From: Trichosphaerium sp. ATCC 40318 | Taxonomy: Eukaryota; Discosea; Flabellinia; Trichosidae | DNA length: 64,000 nucleotides | Reading direction: 5' to 3' | NCBI GenBank assembly: GCA_038496445.1 | Contig: JALMLS010000531.1 | Span: 248,001-312,000 of the forward strand | Shown: piece after piece, positions 1-11,362 of the stretch | Layout: the number at the start of each line of letters is the position of its first letter | Position numbering within the stretch: position 1 is the stretch's first letter | Made by a program: the position numbers and the translations under genes | Notes under the pieces: generated by a model | What the model saw: only the letters and a program-made list of their open reading frames with translations | The model's database searches: none | What the model was told of the DNA's origin: nothing

Positions 1-1845
1 CCTAGCCAACCAGCTGCTACAAATGTAGCCACCCTACAAACTCAGGTTAAAGATTTGGAAGAGCACGCAGAAGCCCAAAACCAGTTACTCGGCGTTTTAA
101 GCAAGGACTTGGACGAAAGCAAGAAGCAAGCCGAAGGTATGGTTTACAGCTGTTTTATACGACTTTGAAGGCATTTGTTTACTTTATTTTGCTTTCTCGT
201 TTTACTTTTCGCTTCGCACACTTCCAACGAACTTAATTACATCTCTAAACCAACAAACGACTGTTTACTTTAATTTTCTCAAAGTCCGCGCCATTGCCGA
301 GGATTCTTTTTCCGAATGCATTTATTAGCAACCACACATTTTATGCCCGCAACGCCGACCCTAAAACCCACTTTTGCTCATTTTTGGACAAAGCACCTTT
401 AACGATAAAACAATTTCCAATCTTTGTTTTGACCGTCTTTTGCACTCCGCAGACGCACTACCTGTTCTTTTTTTGTTCATAAACATTTTGAAAAAAATTC
501 ATTTTACTAATCTACCCGCGTAGCTTTCAAGAGCGAGGTAACACAAGTCAAAAACCAGTTAGAAGATGCACAAGATGAGATCGCCAAGCTAAAGAGATCT
601 GTTAACGGTTAGTTCACCAAGGCCTTTTTTTTCTTTTTTTTGTTTTCAAAAAACTTTGCGTGTTTGTTCGCGACATCATTACGCTATACATGGCACGATA
701 AATTAATTACTTGTTTCCAAAATTCTATTTCCACTTTTTTACAGAATTTTTTTTTCTGTCAACGAACAAGAGGTAACCGTTGAATTATTGACATTTTTTT
801 TTTCTTTCTTTAGACAAAAATGACGTTATCTCTCAATTGCAACAAACCGCTGCATCAAGCGGTGACTCTGCCAAGGCTGCCGCGGATTTAACTGCGATGG
901 TTCAAAAATACGAGAAACAAGACCAAGAACAAAATGCAGCCCTACAAAGTACGTTTTCTTTGATGTTTAATTGTTCATCTTTTACTTTCCGTAAATTGCC
1001 GCTTTATTCACTTTATTTGCAGAGAGCAAAGACACAATTCGCTTGCTTCAAGACCAGATCACCAACCTTAAGAAAATGGCCCAAGAAAATCACCAACAAG
1101 GAAAAGGTAAGCATTGTAACGTTGCGTTTCTTTTACGCCTGGATTTTTTTTTCATACTTATACCTCTTTTAGGTAGCGATGACCAAGTTACAAAACTCTC
1201 TAGCGATTTGCAAGCTGCTAACCAAGACAGAATGGATACTGTCCACGCTCTAGGACAACACCTTGCTAAAATGCAAGATCAACTCAAACAAGTCGAATCT
1301 CATGTTGGTATGTATTTTATGCCGCATCGAAGAGATATGTCTAACTCCTTTCTAGATAGCACCAAGACTGTCAGCAGTGTCGATAGCACTGGTCGCCCAG
1401 CCGGCGAAGCTGCTCTTCCTCTCGTACAAGGTATTGAGCGTGAAATTGCAACTTTGAAACAAGATTTGGCAAAGAAGGCCAAGGCAATTGCTTCTGGAGA
1501 TAACAAAGTTAAAATCCCACAAGCTACCTACCAACCTTCCAAAAACACACAAGTTGCTTCTGTCGCTGGAGGCGCTGGAGGTGATGTTAACGCACTTCTC
1601 ACTAAAGAAAAAGAACTATCTAAAACGTTGCAAATTCAACTCGCTTGCTACAAAGGTACATAGTGCATATTTTTTGGATCAAAAAACTAACCTTCTTTTT
1701 TCTAGAAATTGCCATGAAATCTGGAGACTACTCTGGTGGTTCTTCACGCAAGACCATCCTAATCTTTGCTGGTTTGATTATTGTTTTTGCTGTAGCTTTC
1801 CTACAAATGTACTCGAACAGCAGAAGGACCCAAGTCTACTACTAA
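1..1845 (+). CDS. Coiled-coil, tail-anchored membrane protein (5' end outside window)
   Basis: The frame is open from base 1 and continues through about seven exons with short introns (donors at about 138, 600, 951, 1107, 1306 and 1655). The product is rich in Gln, Lys, Glu, Ala and Leu in heptad-like spacing, so a long coiled coil is expected. The last exon (from about 1706) encodes a Ser/Gly stretch, a single hydrophobic segment of about 19 residues (ILIFAGLIIVFAVAFLQM) and a short polar tail ending in VYY, which is the topology of a C-tail-anchored protein such as a golgin or tethering factor. Family assignment is not possible because the N-terminus is missing. The domain picture is seen directly; a role in membrane tethering is inference. 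Confidence 0.7.
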
Positions 1846-2151
1846 TTGTAGTTTGGCTTTGTATATCGAATTTAGAAAATGTTGTTGGTGTAGAACGAGC
1901 AAATACACTTTTTTTAATTATTTAATCGTTGGTCTTTGATTACATTTTTGTTGTTGTGTTGAGTGTATTTTTTTTGGCATCGATCCACTGAAATATGGAG
2001 TGGAAGCTATGTTTCGTAGTAGCTAGACCTACTCTAGACTCTTATTTTGAAGCGCAAGTTTGGCGTGTTAAGTCTGTTTTTTTGTTTTATTAAGTTGTGC
2101 TATACTTCTAAGAAGGCGGGAAATACAACTGCTTCGCAATCCTTTAAAACA

Positions 2152-3293
2152 ATGAGTTCTTATCGTGCGTATTTACAACGTACTTGGTAAATCTAATTTA
2201 TTGATTAAAGAGTCATTTGGCAACGTAAACCAACAACCTATGCAATACGACAACAGCGCCGTGAATCTAAGCGGTAACGGGTTTGTTGATGATAACAGAC
2301 AAATGGATGAGCCACGCAAAGTATGTACCACGCTTGGATACCTTTATTAATATTAAAACAAGGAGCGCGTTCAATCAATAACGCCTTGTACAGCACGTCA
2401 AATACACAGCGCCATTTCACAGCCTGGCGATGCCAACACATTCACAATTGATGACAAGAGCGTCAAACAAGTAACACTTGTCGGTCAAGTACAAGAAATC
2501 TCAGAAAATAACCAACACCGTGCTTTTCGTTTGGACGACGGCACAGGACAGATTCTTGCCAAGATGTGGCTTCAAGATGAGGCAGAGAGCAAAAGAGACG
2601 AATTAAAAAACGTAAACGAAGGCAACTACGTTCGCGTTTCTGGAGAAATTAGAACTTTCCACGAGGAGAGATACCTACTAATCTATCGTATGTATCCTTT
2701 GACAGACTACAACGAAATGACGTATCATTTCTTGCATGTCGTCTACGTTCACCTATACAACATTAAAGGTTCCACCAGTGGTGGTGCTATGTTCCAGCAG
2801 GCACGTTATAATTATTATAAGCTAAAATCGGGATTTACAGATCAGCTTACGTTTTTAATACTTATGCCTTCTTTAGAACAACTACACACCTGATGTCAGT
2901 ATGCAAAGTTCGTATGGTCAAACTGGAAGCGCTTACGCACCAGCTGTCGCCATGGATGAAGGCATGTCTCCATGTGAACAATCCGTACGTTGATCAGAAG
3001 CTCCTGTTTGAAATCGAATCTCTTACGAAAACTTAGGTTCTTCAACTTTGCGCAACTGGCTCACAACGTGGTATACATGAAAACTCAATCATTGAACAGC
3101 TCTCCCAGTTTCAAGAACAAGAAGTTTCAAACGCGATCCAAAAGCTGAGCAGTGATGCACGCATTTTCACTACCATTGATAGCGTACGTTTCTTATTTGT
3201 AGAATCTTAACAAAAACAAAGAAAAAAAAACTTTTTTGTCCTTCTCTTTCTTCTAACTTTACTCAATAGCATCACTTCTCTGCTACCACATAA
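2152..3293 (+). CDS. RPA2: Replication protein A 32 kDa subunit (RPA2)
   Basis: Second subunit of the heterotrimeric single-strand DNA binding complex used in replication and repair. Exon 1 encodes only MSSY plus one base. The N-terminal region is Gln/Asn/Ser-rich, as in other RPA2 proteins, where it is phosphorylated. The OB fold runs from about ITPCTARQI through VTLVGQVQEI and the FRLDDGTG strand to YVRVSGEIRTF and the MYPLTDYNEMTYHFLHVVY helix, in the canonical order. The final exons encode the winged-helix domain (HENSIIEQL, VSNAIQKLS, DARIFTTID), ending HHFSATT. At least six exons splice in phase. It is convergent with the V-ATPase F gene 157 bp downstream. The family call is firm; exact exon edges are read by eye. 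Confidence 0.9.
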
Positions 3294-3449
3294 ACTAACG
3301 CTCGGGATCAATGAAGGCTTAAAAAATAGCCGCTTTGTTGTACATACAGAAAGTAAAGTAAAAAAAAAGTTTTTTCTTCTCTGGGATTGTTGTTTTTTTT
3401 TCTTGTTTTCTTGTAGTCCTACTGTAGGATTTGGACTCCTTTTTGGTTT

Positions 3450-3942
3450 TTAATCGCGTCCAAGCATGCGTTGTATTCTCGTCATGAGGTAGTCCTTTTC
3501 GACATCGTAAGGTGAGTCTTTAGAAGGTATTTCAAGAATGGTTGGGATCAATGCTTCATAGTCGTCCAACAAGAAGCGGATGTCATTTGCGATCTAATTA
3601 ATTCGTTAAGCGTTGCCGTAGCGCTAGAAAGTACCGATTGGGTGATTAATACGACGGCAATGTCGTCTCTTGCAGTAAAGTTCTTAAATGCCTCTACAAT
3701 CTTTGATTGTTGTGTTTCTAGGCTAAGTGTGAGCGTCACAAGGCATAATTCAGTGTACTATTATCAACAACTAAAAAATTTGTTGCTTTTGTTCTATTAA
3801 CGTGACCGACGCCCGCTAGCAAGAATCCAGTGACGGTATCCTAATACAGTTTACAATAGTAAGTATTACATGTACAAACCTCGTCAGCGATAACAGCAAG
3901 CAATGAACCACCGTCTCTTTTACGTATAGCTTGTTTCTTCAT
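3450..3942 (-). CDS. V-type proton ATPase subunit F
   Basis: Small stalk subunit that links the V1 rotor to the stator of the vacuolar proton pump. Four exons: MKKQAIRKRDG...LLAVIADE, then DTVTGFLLAGVG (the hallmark glycine-rich loop), then FKNFTARDDIAVVLITQS, then IANDIRFLLDDYEALIPTILEIPSKDSPYD and the basic C-terminus IQRMLGRD. Length (about 120 residues) and motif order match the family. The intron between VVDN and KTQQ is only about 41-50 nt and has two adjacent acceptor-like TAG triplets; only the second keeps the frame. An in-frame TGA lies inside that intron, which supports its removal. Confidence 0.9.
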
Positions 3943-4213
3943 GTTGTTTATTTTGTGAGTGTCTAAAGTAAATTTTATTTAGTTGAGAGGGTAATTAGGT
4001 GCTTGTACCACGCTTGAAAACACTTTTGACAATTCAATATTTTGGGGTTTCCTTTTAAAAGTCAAAACACGCTTTTTTCTTCGGAATAGTATTGAAGTAA
4101 GTCACCTTACAACAAGGTCTGAACCCAATGGAGGTAGAGAGGGACGAGCATAGACCTGATGCGACGTACAAATGCGTGTTTACGTAAACAGTGTAAAATA
4201 ACAGCTATATAGT

Positions 4214-5382
4214 ATGGTTGATGTGCCAGAGACTAGCGCTACTAAAAATACAATCGCTGGTGGCAGTAGTGCAGAGATTGAGGCTTTAGATGATGTTGAT
4301 CAAGGTGCATTTTCTTGCAGAGTAGTTGTGACGTTTAATAGAGGTGCCTGTGCTGTTTTCACGCCTATCTAGCGGACGTACTGTAGCACTTGTACGAAAA
4401 TTGATAGAAGCGTACGATAGTATTGTGTAACTACGCTCACTGTGTTCTCTAAGGTACCCTGAAGGCATTAGATTATTGTATGAAGGCGTAGACAATGCTA
4501 GCAATACTGAAGATTACGTAAAGGAGCGCTACAGGTACGAGAGATCAATAGAGTGATATCAGGATCTTAACGGTTTTCGTTGGTTGCCACAAAAAAAAAA
4601 ACTGACAAAGTCTTATAAATTGCATTGTAATGAACCTAATCGTTATTGCAGTGAGATGAACTTCCGTATACTGCATGCTCAACAACCTAACTCAACAGAG
4701 ATTTTAAAACTTGCAACAGAAAAGAATAAGCAAGCTAGATACGTTGAAGGTACCCGTGGAATAAATAGATATACTGTGTACAGTTAGTATCTTATCTAAT
4801 TATTTTTGTAGATTTGCAGTCACGCCACGCAAACCCATACTTGGGTACGTTTTGTTAGGTTTTTTGTTTCAACCGTTTTTTTTTTTGGTTGAGTTCAAGG
4901 GTTTTTCTGGTTTTGCCCTTTTTTGTTTGAATGCTGTCTTATTGTTTTTGTTGCTGATGTGCGTAGAGAGTGCTTGTAAAATTAGCGTCAAAAAGATCAC
5001 TCAGGAGATAAAATTCGTTGATTACTATACGTCTAAAGGAAAGGTGCAGCAAGCTTTGAAAATCCTTCAGTTCAACGTTGAGCATTTCTGTAAATCTCCG
5101 CTTATACAACAAGGTAACTAACTAACAACATGTTTTTTTTTGAACAACTCTCTTTTCGCTTGCGTTAAACTAATACGGGGTGTAGGACTATTATATGAAG
5201 CTGAAGAATCAGAATTATTCTCAAAGATGTTTGACGTTATCAAAAAGATGAAATCAGGTTTTACAAAGCTCTCAAAGGAGAATAAGGTTGCTCTTGATGC
5301 TATGGCACAAACACTTTTGGTATTTGTAATTTCTGAGCCGTTAAAGTCAAAGTTAAGTTCAGCTCTTAAAAATGAGACTTAA
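4214..5382 (+). CDS. Unidentified helical protein, multi-exon
   Basis: I do not recognise the family. A start at ATG 4214 (MVDVPETSATK) can be spliced through about seven exons, all in phase, to TAA at 5380-5382. The segments read VPVLFSRLSSGRTVALVRKL, YPEGIRLLYEGVDNASNTED, FRILHAQQPNSTEILKL, ITQEIKFVDYYTSKGKVQQA and GVGLLYEAEESELFSKMFDV. Two segments share an (I/G)xLLYE motif (IRLLYEGVD, GVGLLYEAEES), perhaps a repeated helical unit. Composition is helical and soluble, with no signal peptide or membrane span. One intron, between IV and YPEG, would be only 27 nt. Confidence is moderate that this is one gene and low on exact exon edges. Confidence 0.5.
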
Positions 5383-5823
5383 CTTTTCTTACCAACCTCC
5401 TTTTGTGTTCGTTTTTGGTATGAACAGAGGGTTTGCACAAGCAACTAAATTGCTACTATCACGTGGGTTTTTTTGTTCAACTAAGCGACCAAGATTGAGT
5501 TTAAAAGAACCACTGTAATCCGCCCCTTTTAGCCCGTAGTAAGTGCTATTGCAAATGTTCGAATATGTAGAATAAAGAGTGAAACAAGATTTTGAAAGGA
5601 TCATTATTTTAATAACAGTGAACTTTTAGTCTGTGAACGTCGTACAGTACAAGACATGAGTTTGTTAGACTACATTGAAGATTTACTCTTTGAGGTTGTT
5701 AACCATTGTGCTTTGTAGCAACTATCTCACGTGTTGTAAGCCTAAAAACTCAAAGTTAGTTGTTTTGTATGTTTGTTTTCACAAAAGTATGCTTGCAACA
5801 CGTGATTTATTGCAATGTTGATG
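5383..5823. other. Intergenic, 441 bp
   Basis: No convincing gene. Two CACGTG hexamers occur near 5728 and 5799. A 20-codon open frame (MSLLDYIEDL, at about 5656) is too short to call. Confidence 0.5.
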
Positions 5824-6054
5824 TTATCCTCCGTATTCTGATACTACAAGGTGTAAAGTTGCCCCGTCTCTAATTTTATAGTTTGCTATGGTACTTGGAT
5901 CACTTAGCATCTTACTACCAAACACTAGCCGTTGGCGCCCTTGTGGAATACCTTCCTTGTCTTGAATCTTCTGTTTCAAGTTTTCAACTGTATCAGATGC
6001 CTCTATTCTAATTTTGATAATTTGGCCTGTGAGCTTCATTACAGAAATTTCCAT
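5824..6054 (-). CDS. Diverged ubiquitin-like protein ending in Gly-Gly
   Basis: A 76-codon single-exon frame starting MEISVMKLTG and ending SEYGG, then stop. It aligns without gaps to ubiquitin and NEDD8: KIQDKEGIP at 27-37, RLVFGSKMLSD at 42-52, ATLHLVV at 65-71 and Gly75-Gly76 as the last residues. Lys27, Lys29, Lys33 and Lys48 positions are kept; positions 6, 11 and 63 are Met, Gln and Asp. The E1-discriminating residue 72 is Ser (Arg in ubiquitin, Ala in NEDD8), and the LRLR tail is replaced by VSEY. It is encoded as a single mature unit with no extra tail and no fused ribosomal protein. The longer upstream ATG would add eight residues; I chose the one matching mature ubiquitin. It could be a modifier or a degenerate copy. 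Confidence 0.8.
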   Translation of the reverse strand: MEISVMKLTGQIIKIRIEASDTVENLKQKIQDKEGIPQGRQRLVFGSKMLSDPSTIANYKIRDGATLHLVVSEYGG

Positions 6055-6605
6055 AGTTAACGCGAACACTACATTCAATAATCAAATTAAAAGACATTGA
6101 CTTAAGTCGCAAGAAAATGAGTCTTATTCCTTAGCACTACTGTCACATTTCCTGATTTTAGGTAGTACATACCACATATGTGATGTACCTTGACTGCGTA
6201 TTGACTATGTCTACAATAACTAAATAAACACTTCTTTTAACCTATATCTACAACACACCTTACAATATACTATACTGGATCATATCGCGTTTTTCTGCAG
6301 TCCAAACTTCACTACATCTTAGGTGAATTTTATCACGACGATATCTATGTTTATTGTTTTTTTTTAATGAATGAAGCCGTGGAACATTCAAGCTTTTTTT
6401 GGACTGAGATTGTCAATGACAATTAAGGAGAAAGTTTGAAAACAAATTGGGAATATGTGGTTGACACCTTTTTACAATGTTTACTTATTACTTTATTATT
6501 TTGGGCGAGAAGATGTCGCCAAAGTTTTAGTGATAGTCCTGCCTTTATTGGGCTTGCCAGTTCAAAAGAAGAAAAAAAAAAGAACTCTTCAAAAAAAAAA
6601 ATCAA
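6055..6605. other. Intergenic, 551 bp
   Basis: AT-rich sequence between two minus-strand genes. Plus-strand open frames at 6436-6745 have no recognisable content and are low-complexity Lys/Phe runs. Nothing supported. Confidence 0.5.
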
Positions 6606-7698
6606 TCAGATATTTGATTCTACTGGTTGGTTTCCTTGATTTTCTTGCTGTTCTTGGTTTTGAATCTTCGCTGATATTTCATCTAGGGCCGTTTTTACTG
6701 CAGCTATTCGAAGCTTTACTCTCTCAAGACCGAACTTTGTATTAGCTACCAACTGTTCTATCTTCTTTATCCCAAGCAACGAATTTTCAAATTGTCTTAG
6801 CTCTTTTCTGCTTTGTTGTAGCTTTAATTTTGCTTCTTTTGTTCTTTTATTTGCTGCAACAATGCGATGTGTAAGCTTACCCTATTTTTTATAAGTACAA
6901 GGATGATTGTGTAAGAACAAGGAGAATTGTAATTTTCAAACAAATCTTGTTGCTCAATCTAGTCTAGTATTCATACTCGATTGAGAACAAGGATTTGTTT
7001 TGAAAATCATGGGAAAAAACAATACAAAAAGCAAAGCATACCTGCCGATCCCTTACTCTATTGCTCCATGTCAGAAAACCTTCATAAAATGTAAGTACCA
7101 TATTGACATCAAGTGGGGTCGTATGATTTTTTTTGGCAAGGAATCTGTCAAAATGAGAATTGGCAAATTTTTTTCTTTTTCTGTTTTTCAATGACTATTA
7201 GTACCTGCTTGAATATTGCACATAAGGTCCTGTATTTTTACAGGGCTGATGTCGACTAAATAAGAAATTAGGTTTTTTTTATTAAAGGTCAAGTTGCTGT
7301 GTTCAAACTGCGTACCGTAGCCCGCTTCGCGTAGGGTATACCAATCAGGCCTGTTTAACGAGATTTTGAATAGAGGGAAAAACTAAAGTAATAGTTAAAC
7401 CTTTATCGTATGTACAGGGCTACGTACGGACGGGCAGTTCACCATATGTACAATCTCTGGCTCGCTAAGCGAAATTTGAGATGTTAAACAGTTGTAGACG
7501 GTGAAATAGCGGTAATTAAGCGCAATTGCAGCGAATTATACCAGTGTCGTACCTCCCTAGCTGGTTTTCCCATGTGGGGTTATTTGAACTTTTCACAATA
7601 ACTATTTTACCACCTGGAGTACTATCTACATCATCATCATCCATTGTGGCGTAGTTAGCGTCATATTTGCCTTGTGATCGCCCGTTTTTATTTCCCAT
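6606..7698 (-). CDS. BORCS5-like (BORC lysosome-positioning subunit) protein
   Basis: Exons read MGNKNGRSQGKYDANYATMD (Gly2 in a myristoylation context), then KIVIVKSSNNPTW, SEPEIVHMVNCPS, FFPLFKISLNRPDWY, NLISYLVDISPVKIQDLMCN, MVLTFYEGFLTWSNRVRDRQ, and a C-terminal coiled coil (IVAANKRTKEAKLKLQQS, IKKIEQLVANTKFGLERVKL). The order - N-terminal myristoyl glycine, an IVVV-type strand, a DP/PE-I motif, a short F-P-L motif and then a long coiled coil - resembles BORCS5 (LOH12CR1) of the BORC complex, which recruits Arl8 to lysosomes. The match is by pattern only. The splice between the 7190 and 7130 exons is uncertain. The alternative is another myristoylated coiled-coil protein. Confidence 0.5.
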
Positions 7699-7900
7699 TG
7701 TTCCTTCGCGTTCAAGCAGTTATGTATAGCGTATGTAATTAGTTCTGTGACAGGCGAGTGTTAAATCCTTGTACAATTGCGCTATTTTGTCAACGCATAA
7801 CGCTTCTTGCGTTGCAGTGAAAACGAGTACAATATGAAGGTATTAAGGTGTATTTTAAGACAGATTTTAAGTTGTTTTTTCATTTATTGGTTGGTTGACT

Positions 7901-10900
7901 ATGAAGGCCAGAAAGAGCATCATAGGCAATAAGCCGCCTTCTATTGATGCTCGTTTAGCGAGTCAACGCACTATGAACGATAAATACCTCACAGCGTTTG
8001 TCCAAAAGGAAATAAACCTACGATTTGGTAGACAGCCTCAAGGAAAGGTCGCTGAAGAAAAAGATCAACCTCATTTGCAGTTATGGGCACAAGACAAACA
8101 AACGTTGCAATTTATAAAAGAATCATTAAATAAATGCGATGAAGCAACAGACCGAATGGTATTAACAGAAAAATAAAAATTCTATCTCAAACGACGCAGG
8201 TAGATATTCTTGAAGGCTTCGAAGGACGCCTTCTACAGTTAGAAAAGGAATGCATACAACCAATTCATCAATTAACGAAGAAATGGAGTCGCGTTTACAC
8301 AAGTGCGTAAAACGAAGCAAAACTGTCGGTAACGCTTTTAGACATCGACATCATCCTCGAAGAAGTTGATGCGACGCTTTCTGTATTCGACACTATCGCT
8401 GAATCCAAGTATGTTTTAAGCTGCCACCCAAATCCTTGTTAAATGCATCTTATTACAGTGAGAACGCGAAATCATTCAGTTCTGAGATACTTGGTGATGA
8501 TCTACAAAAACATCTTGCAGCTGCTGACAAGTGCGTCCCAAAACGAGAGTTATTACTAGATATTTAATCGTGGTAACAATTTATAGGCTACGACGTGCAA
8601 TTGAGTACCTACATGATCGTCCAAAGTTCAAATCAGGTTGGTGCAGCTTCATTTGTTCACTGAAAAGTCAACTTAAAAATGACCTTTTTTGTTTCTATTA
8701 TCACCTTTCCTCATTATTATCTAGCAAAGAGATCTGTTGAAAAGCTTGAGTATAGCGAAACTGAAGTAGTTAATGCATTATTGGACTTTTTTGATCAGCT
8801 TATACATAAGCTGTCTAAAACAATCAATCCATTAGCGTATTCAACAAAGCTCAGAAAGGATAATAACGAAGAAGATAAACCTGTTTTATCAATGCTCTTA
8901 ATGGAGCCCGCACAGGCATCTGTACTTCGTGATATTATCACGAGATTAGAAGCCGTAAAAGCCACAGTAAGTCCATACGAAAAAACCCCAAAGATTTCAA
9001 ATGATTTCAAAAGATTTCTTCGTGGTTGACTTGTGTTAATGTGGTTAAGGTATATAGGGATTCGTGGATAGTGGCAAGGAAGAATATGTTCTTAGCGTCA
9101 CTGAAGAAACTTACTATCAGTGATGTTACTGCTAAAGCTGTAGGTTCTAGAAAATACACTAAAGGTTCTCATGTGTTCATTCAACTTGTTGATCATACAC
9201 TTCTTCTTTTAAAGGTAAAGTTCCCATTAGTACTGTTTCCCTTTTATACCCTTGAGAGTATTAACATTTTATTGTTTTTTTAGAGTGAGAAACTTGTATG
9301 TCAGTCAGTTATGCCTAAAGCAGCTGTAAATCAAACATACGCACAATCTATACAACCAGCACTTAACCACATTCTACAAGTGGGAGATGCTCTACAAAAA
9401 TCTCAAAAAAAGAATCCTGATAAGATTAAAGCTATGGGTATCCTATTGGATGCGTGGGGTGCTGTTGAGAAGAGGAAATCACTTTATGAAAAGTATTTAA
9501 AAGGAGTTTTTATTGGAGAAAAGGAAATTGATGAACAACCTGCTTTTACTATTATACGTGACTTGTATCATATTTTGACAGAGTCTTGTCAGAGACAAGT
9601 GTTTGAAGAATTGAAGGATGATATAAAACAGGATACAGAACAATTACCAAACGATGGTAACATACTACAATTAACAACAAGGGTAAGTAAGAAATTATTA
9701 TACTTTTATTCCTTTTATTTAAACTTTTTTTTTCTTTTTTTCTTCTCTCGAAGTTAAACGAAATCGTAAATACTTCACCGTGTATCCCGCAGTATTTGAT
9801 GTGGTTTAAACGTGTATTTATACTTTGTGCCTGTGAGCATATTTGGGGATTTTTTAATTGTTGTTGCAGACGATAGATCGGTTAGTTGGATTGATCGTGT
9901 ATAAAGATATAGCTCAAAAAGTAAAACCTGCTATGGAGATGGATCTAGTGGAGTTTCTTGGTATGTTTAAACAAAATCACCTCACTTACGTATATGTATA
10001 ATTTACACCGTTTTAGTAAAGGTCATAGACCTTGTAAAGGAGAATTTAGAGCACAAAGCAAGGAAAGTCCAAAAAAATGCAGGAACAAAAAAGGTTTGTT
10101 CTTATTTTTCTTGTATACTCCCTGTGATGAGGCGATTAACAAGATATTTTATTAGGCTGGTGCTTTATCAAATATCTTCTTGCTAGCAAACTATTACTTT
10201 ATTTATAAGGGTATTAAAAAGACAGCATTGAAGGTACTGTTCGTTCGAAACATATGTTTTGTTGTCTGACTGCTTTAGAATGAAATACCATCAACTTATC
10301 TTACAACCTGCCAATCTTGGGTTGAAGAACAGAAGACTGTTTACCATAGTAGTTGGGCAAAAGCTCTAGAATACATGTCGGTATGTTTGATCACCAGATT
10401 TATTTTTGGCTTTGCCTTTTTGAATGAAAAACTTGACTGCTTGTTGACATTATTTTCTTGCTAGGATGCTGATTTTAAAGGTCATGGCAAAGATAAGCTT
10501 TATGTAAAAGCTAAGGGTATCACGGGAAGTAAACAAAATGCGATTCTGAAAGCCCGGTTTGATGTAAGTGTTAACAAGCATCGCAATTGTTCGAAAGTTA
10601 GCTAACACTATTTTGCTTCGCTTTAGGGTATCAATAAAGAGTTGGAGGATTTGTTCTCTTCACAAAAACAATTCTATATTGCTGATAAAGATTTAAGAGT
10701 TGCTATGCAGAAGGATATAATGCAACACGTCATTCCACCATACAAGGCTTTTTTAGAAAAGTACGCAACAAAGAGAAAAACCATTTTGTCAAAAAAGTTT
10801 TGTGATAATGTTAGCTGACTTGTTTCTAGGTATGGGAATGTTAACTTTAGTAAAAATACAGGTAGATATATTAGATATAGCCCTGAGACTCTTGAGGGGA

Positions 10901-11060
10901 TGTTATCACAATTCTTCGAGGGTCAATATAAGAATGTTGGAGACCGTAAAATAACGCACATGATGAAAGGTATTGTGTTTTAAAAATTTATTGTACATGT
11001 CTTAATAACTATTGTTACTTAGGTGGTGCAGAGAAAATGAGGTCATTAGTACCATTATAA
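7901..11060 (+). CDS. EXOC7: Exocyst complex component Exo70
   Basis: Subunit of the exocyst, which tethers secretory vesicles to the plasma membrane through phosphoinositide binding. About 15 short-intron exons; start MKARKSIIGNKPPSIDARLA at ATG 7901. The conserved Exo70 signatures appear in order: ATLSVFDTIAE and QKHLAAADK in the N-terminal helical bundle, RAIEYLHDRPKFKSG, then ALNHILQVGDALQK, GALSNIFLLANYYFI (family NIFLLNNYxYI), KEIEDLF-like ELEDLFSSQKQFYI, LRVAMQKDIMQHVIPPYKAF and the diagnostic C-terminal KYGNVNFSKNTGRYIRYSPE, ending MRSLVPL. The helical order matches full-length Exo70. Several in-frame stops in the track lie inside the inferred introns. Confidence 0.9.
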
Positions 11061-11362
11061 CAAGTTGTTTACAGTGTGATATATGTTATAAGTTGACTCA
11101 AGTTGTATCTGTGTCATTCGTCATGTTTTTGTGATTAACCTAGTAATGTAAATAAATTAATCAAATACTCTATTGCTTGATAAAATGAAACTAAGGCTCC
11201 ATTGGTCGTTTTGGTATAAACCCGAAAACGTGTCTGACCTATTCCTACGGACGTCCATGGATAAAGTTCGTGAGAATAGCTTTGACTGTTGCGTTTATTA
11301 GTTTATTTCTACCACCGCATAGCACGAACTGTTTTAGAATTACCATTTAGATCAAGTGTATA
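11061..11362. other. Intergenic, 302 bp
   Basis: Exo70 3' flank and promoter region of the F-box/LRR gene. No gene seen. Confidence 0.5.

Noticed and set aside
6436-6745. Plus-strand hydrophobic/Lys-rich frames
   Set aside because: Low complexity and antisense to the 3' end of the BORCS5-like gene; no supporting motif.
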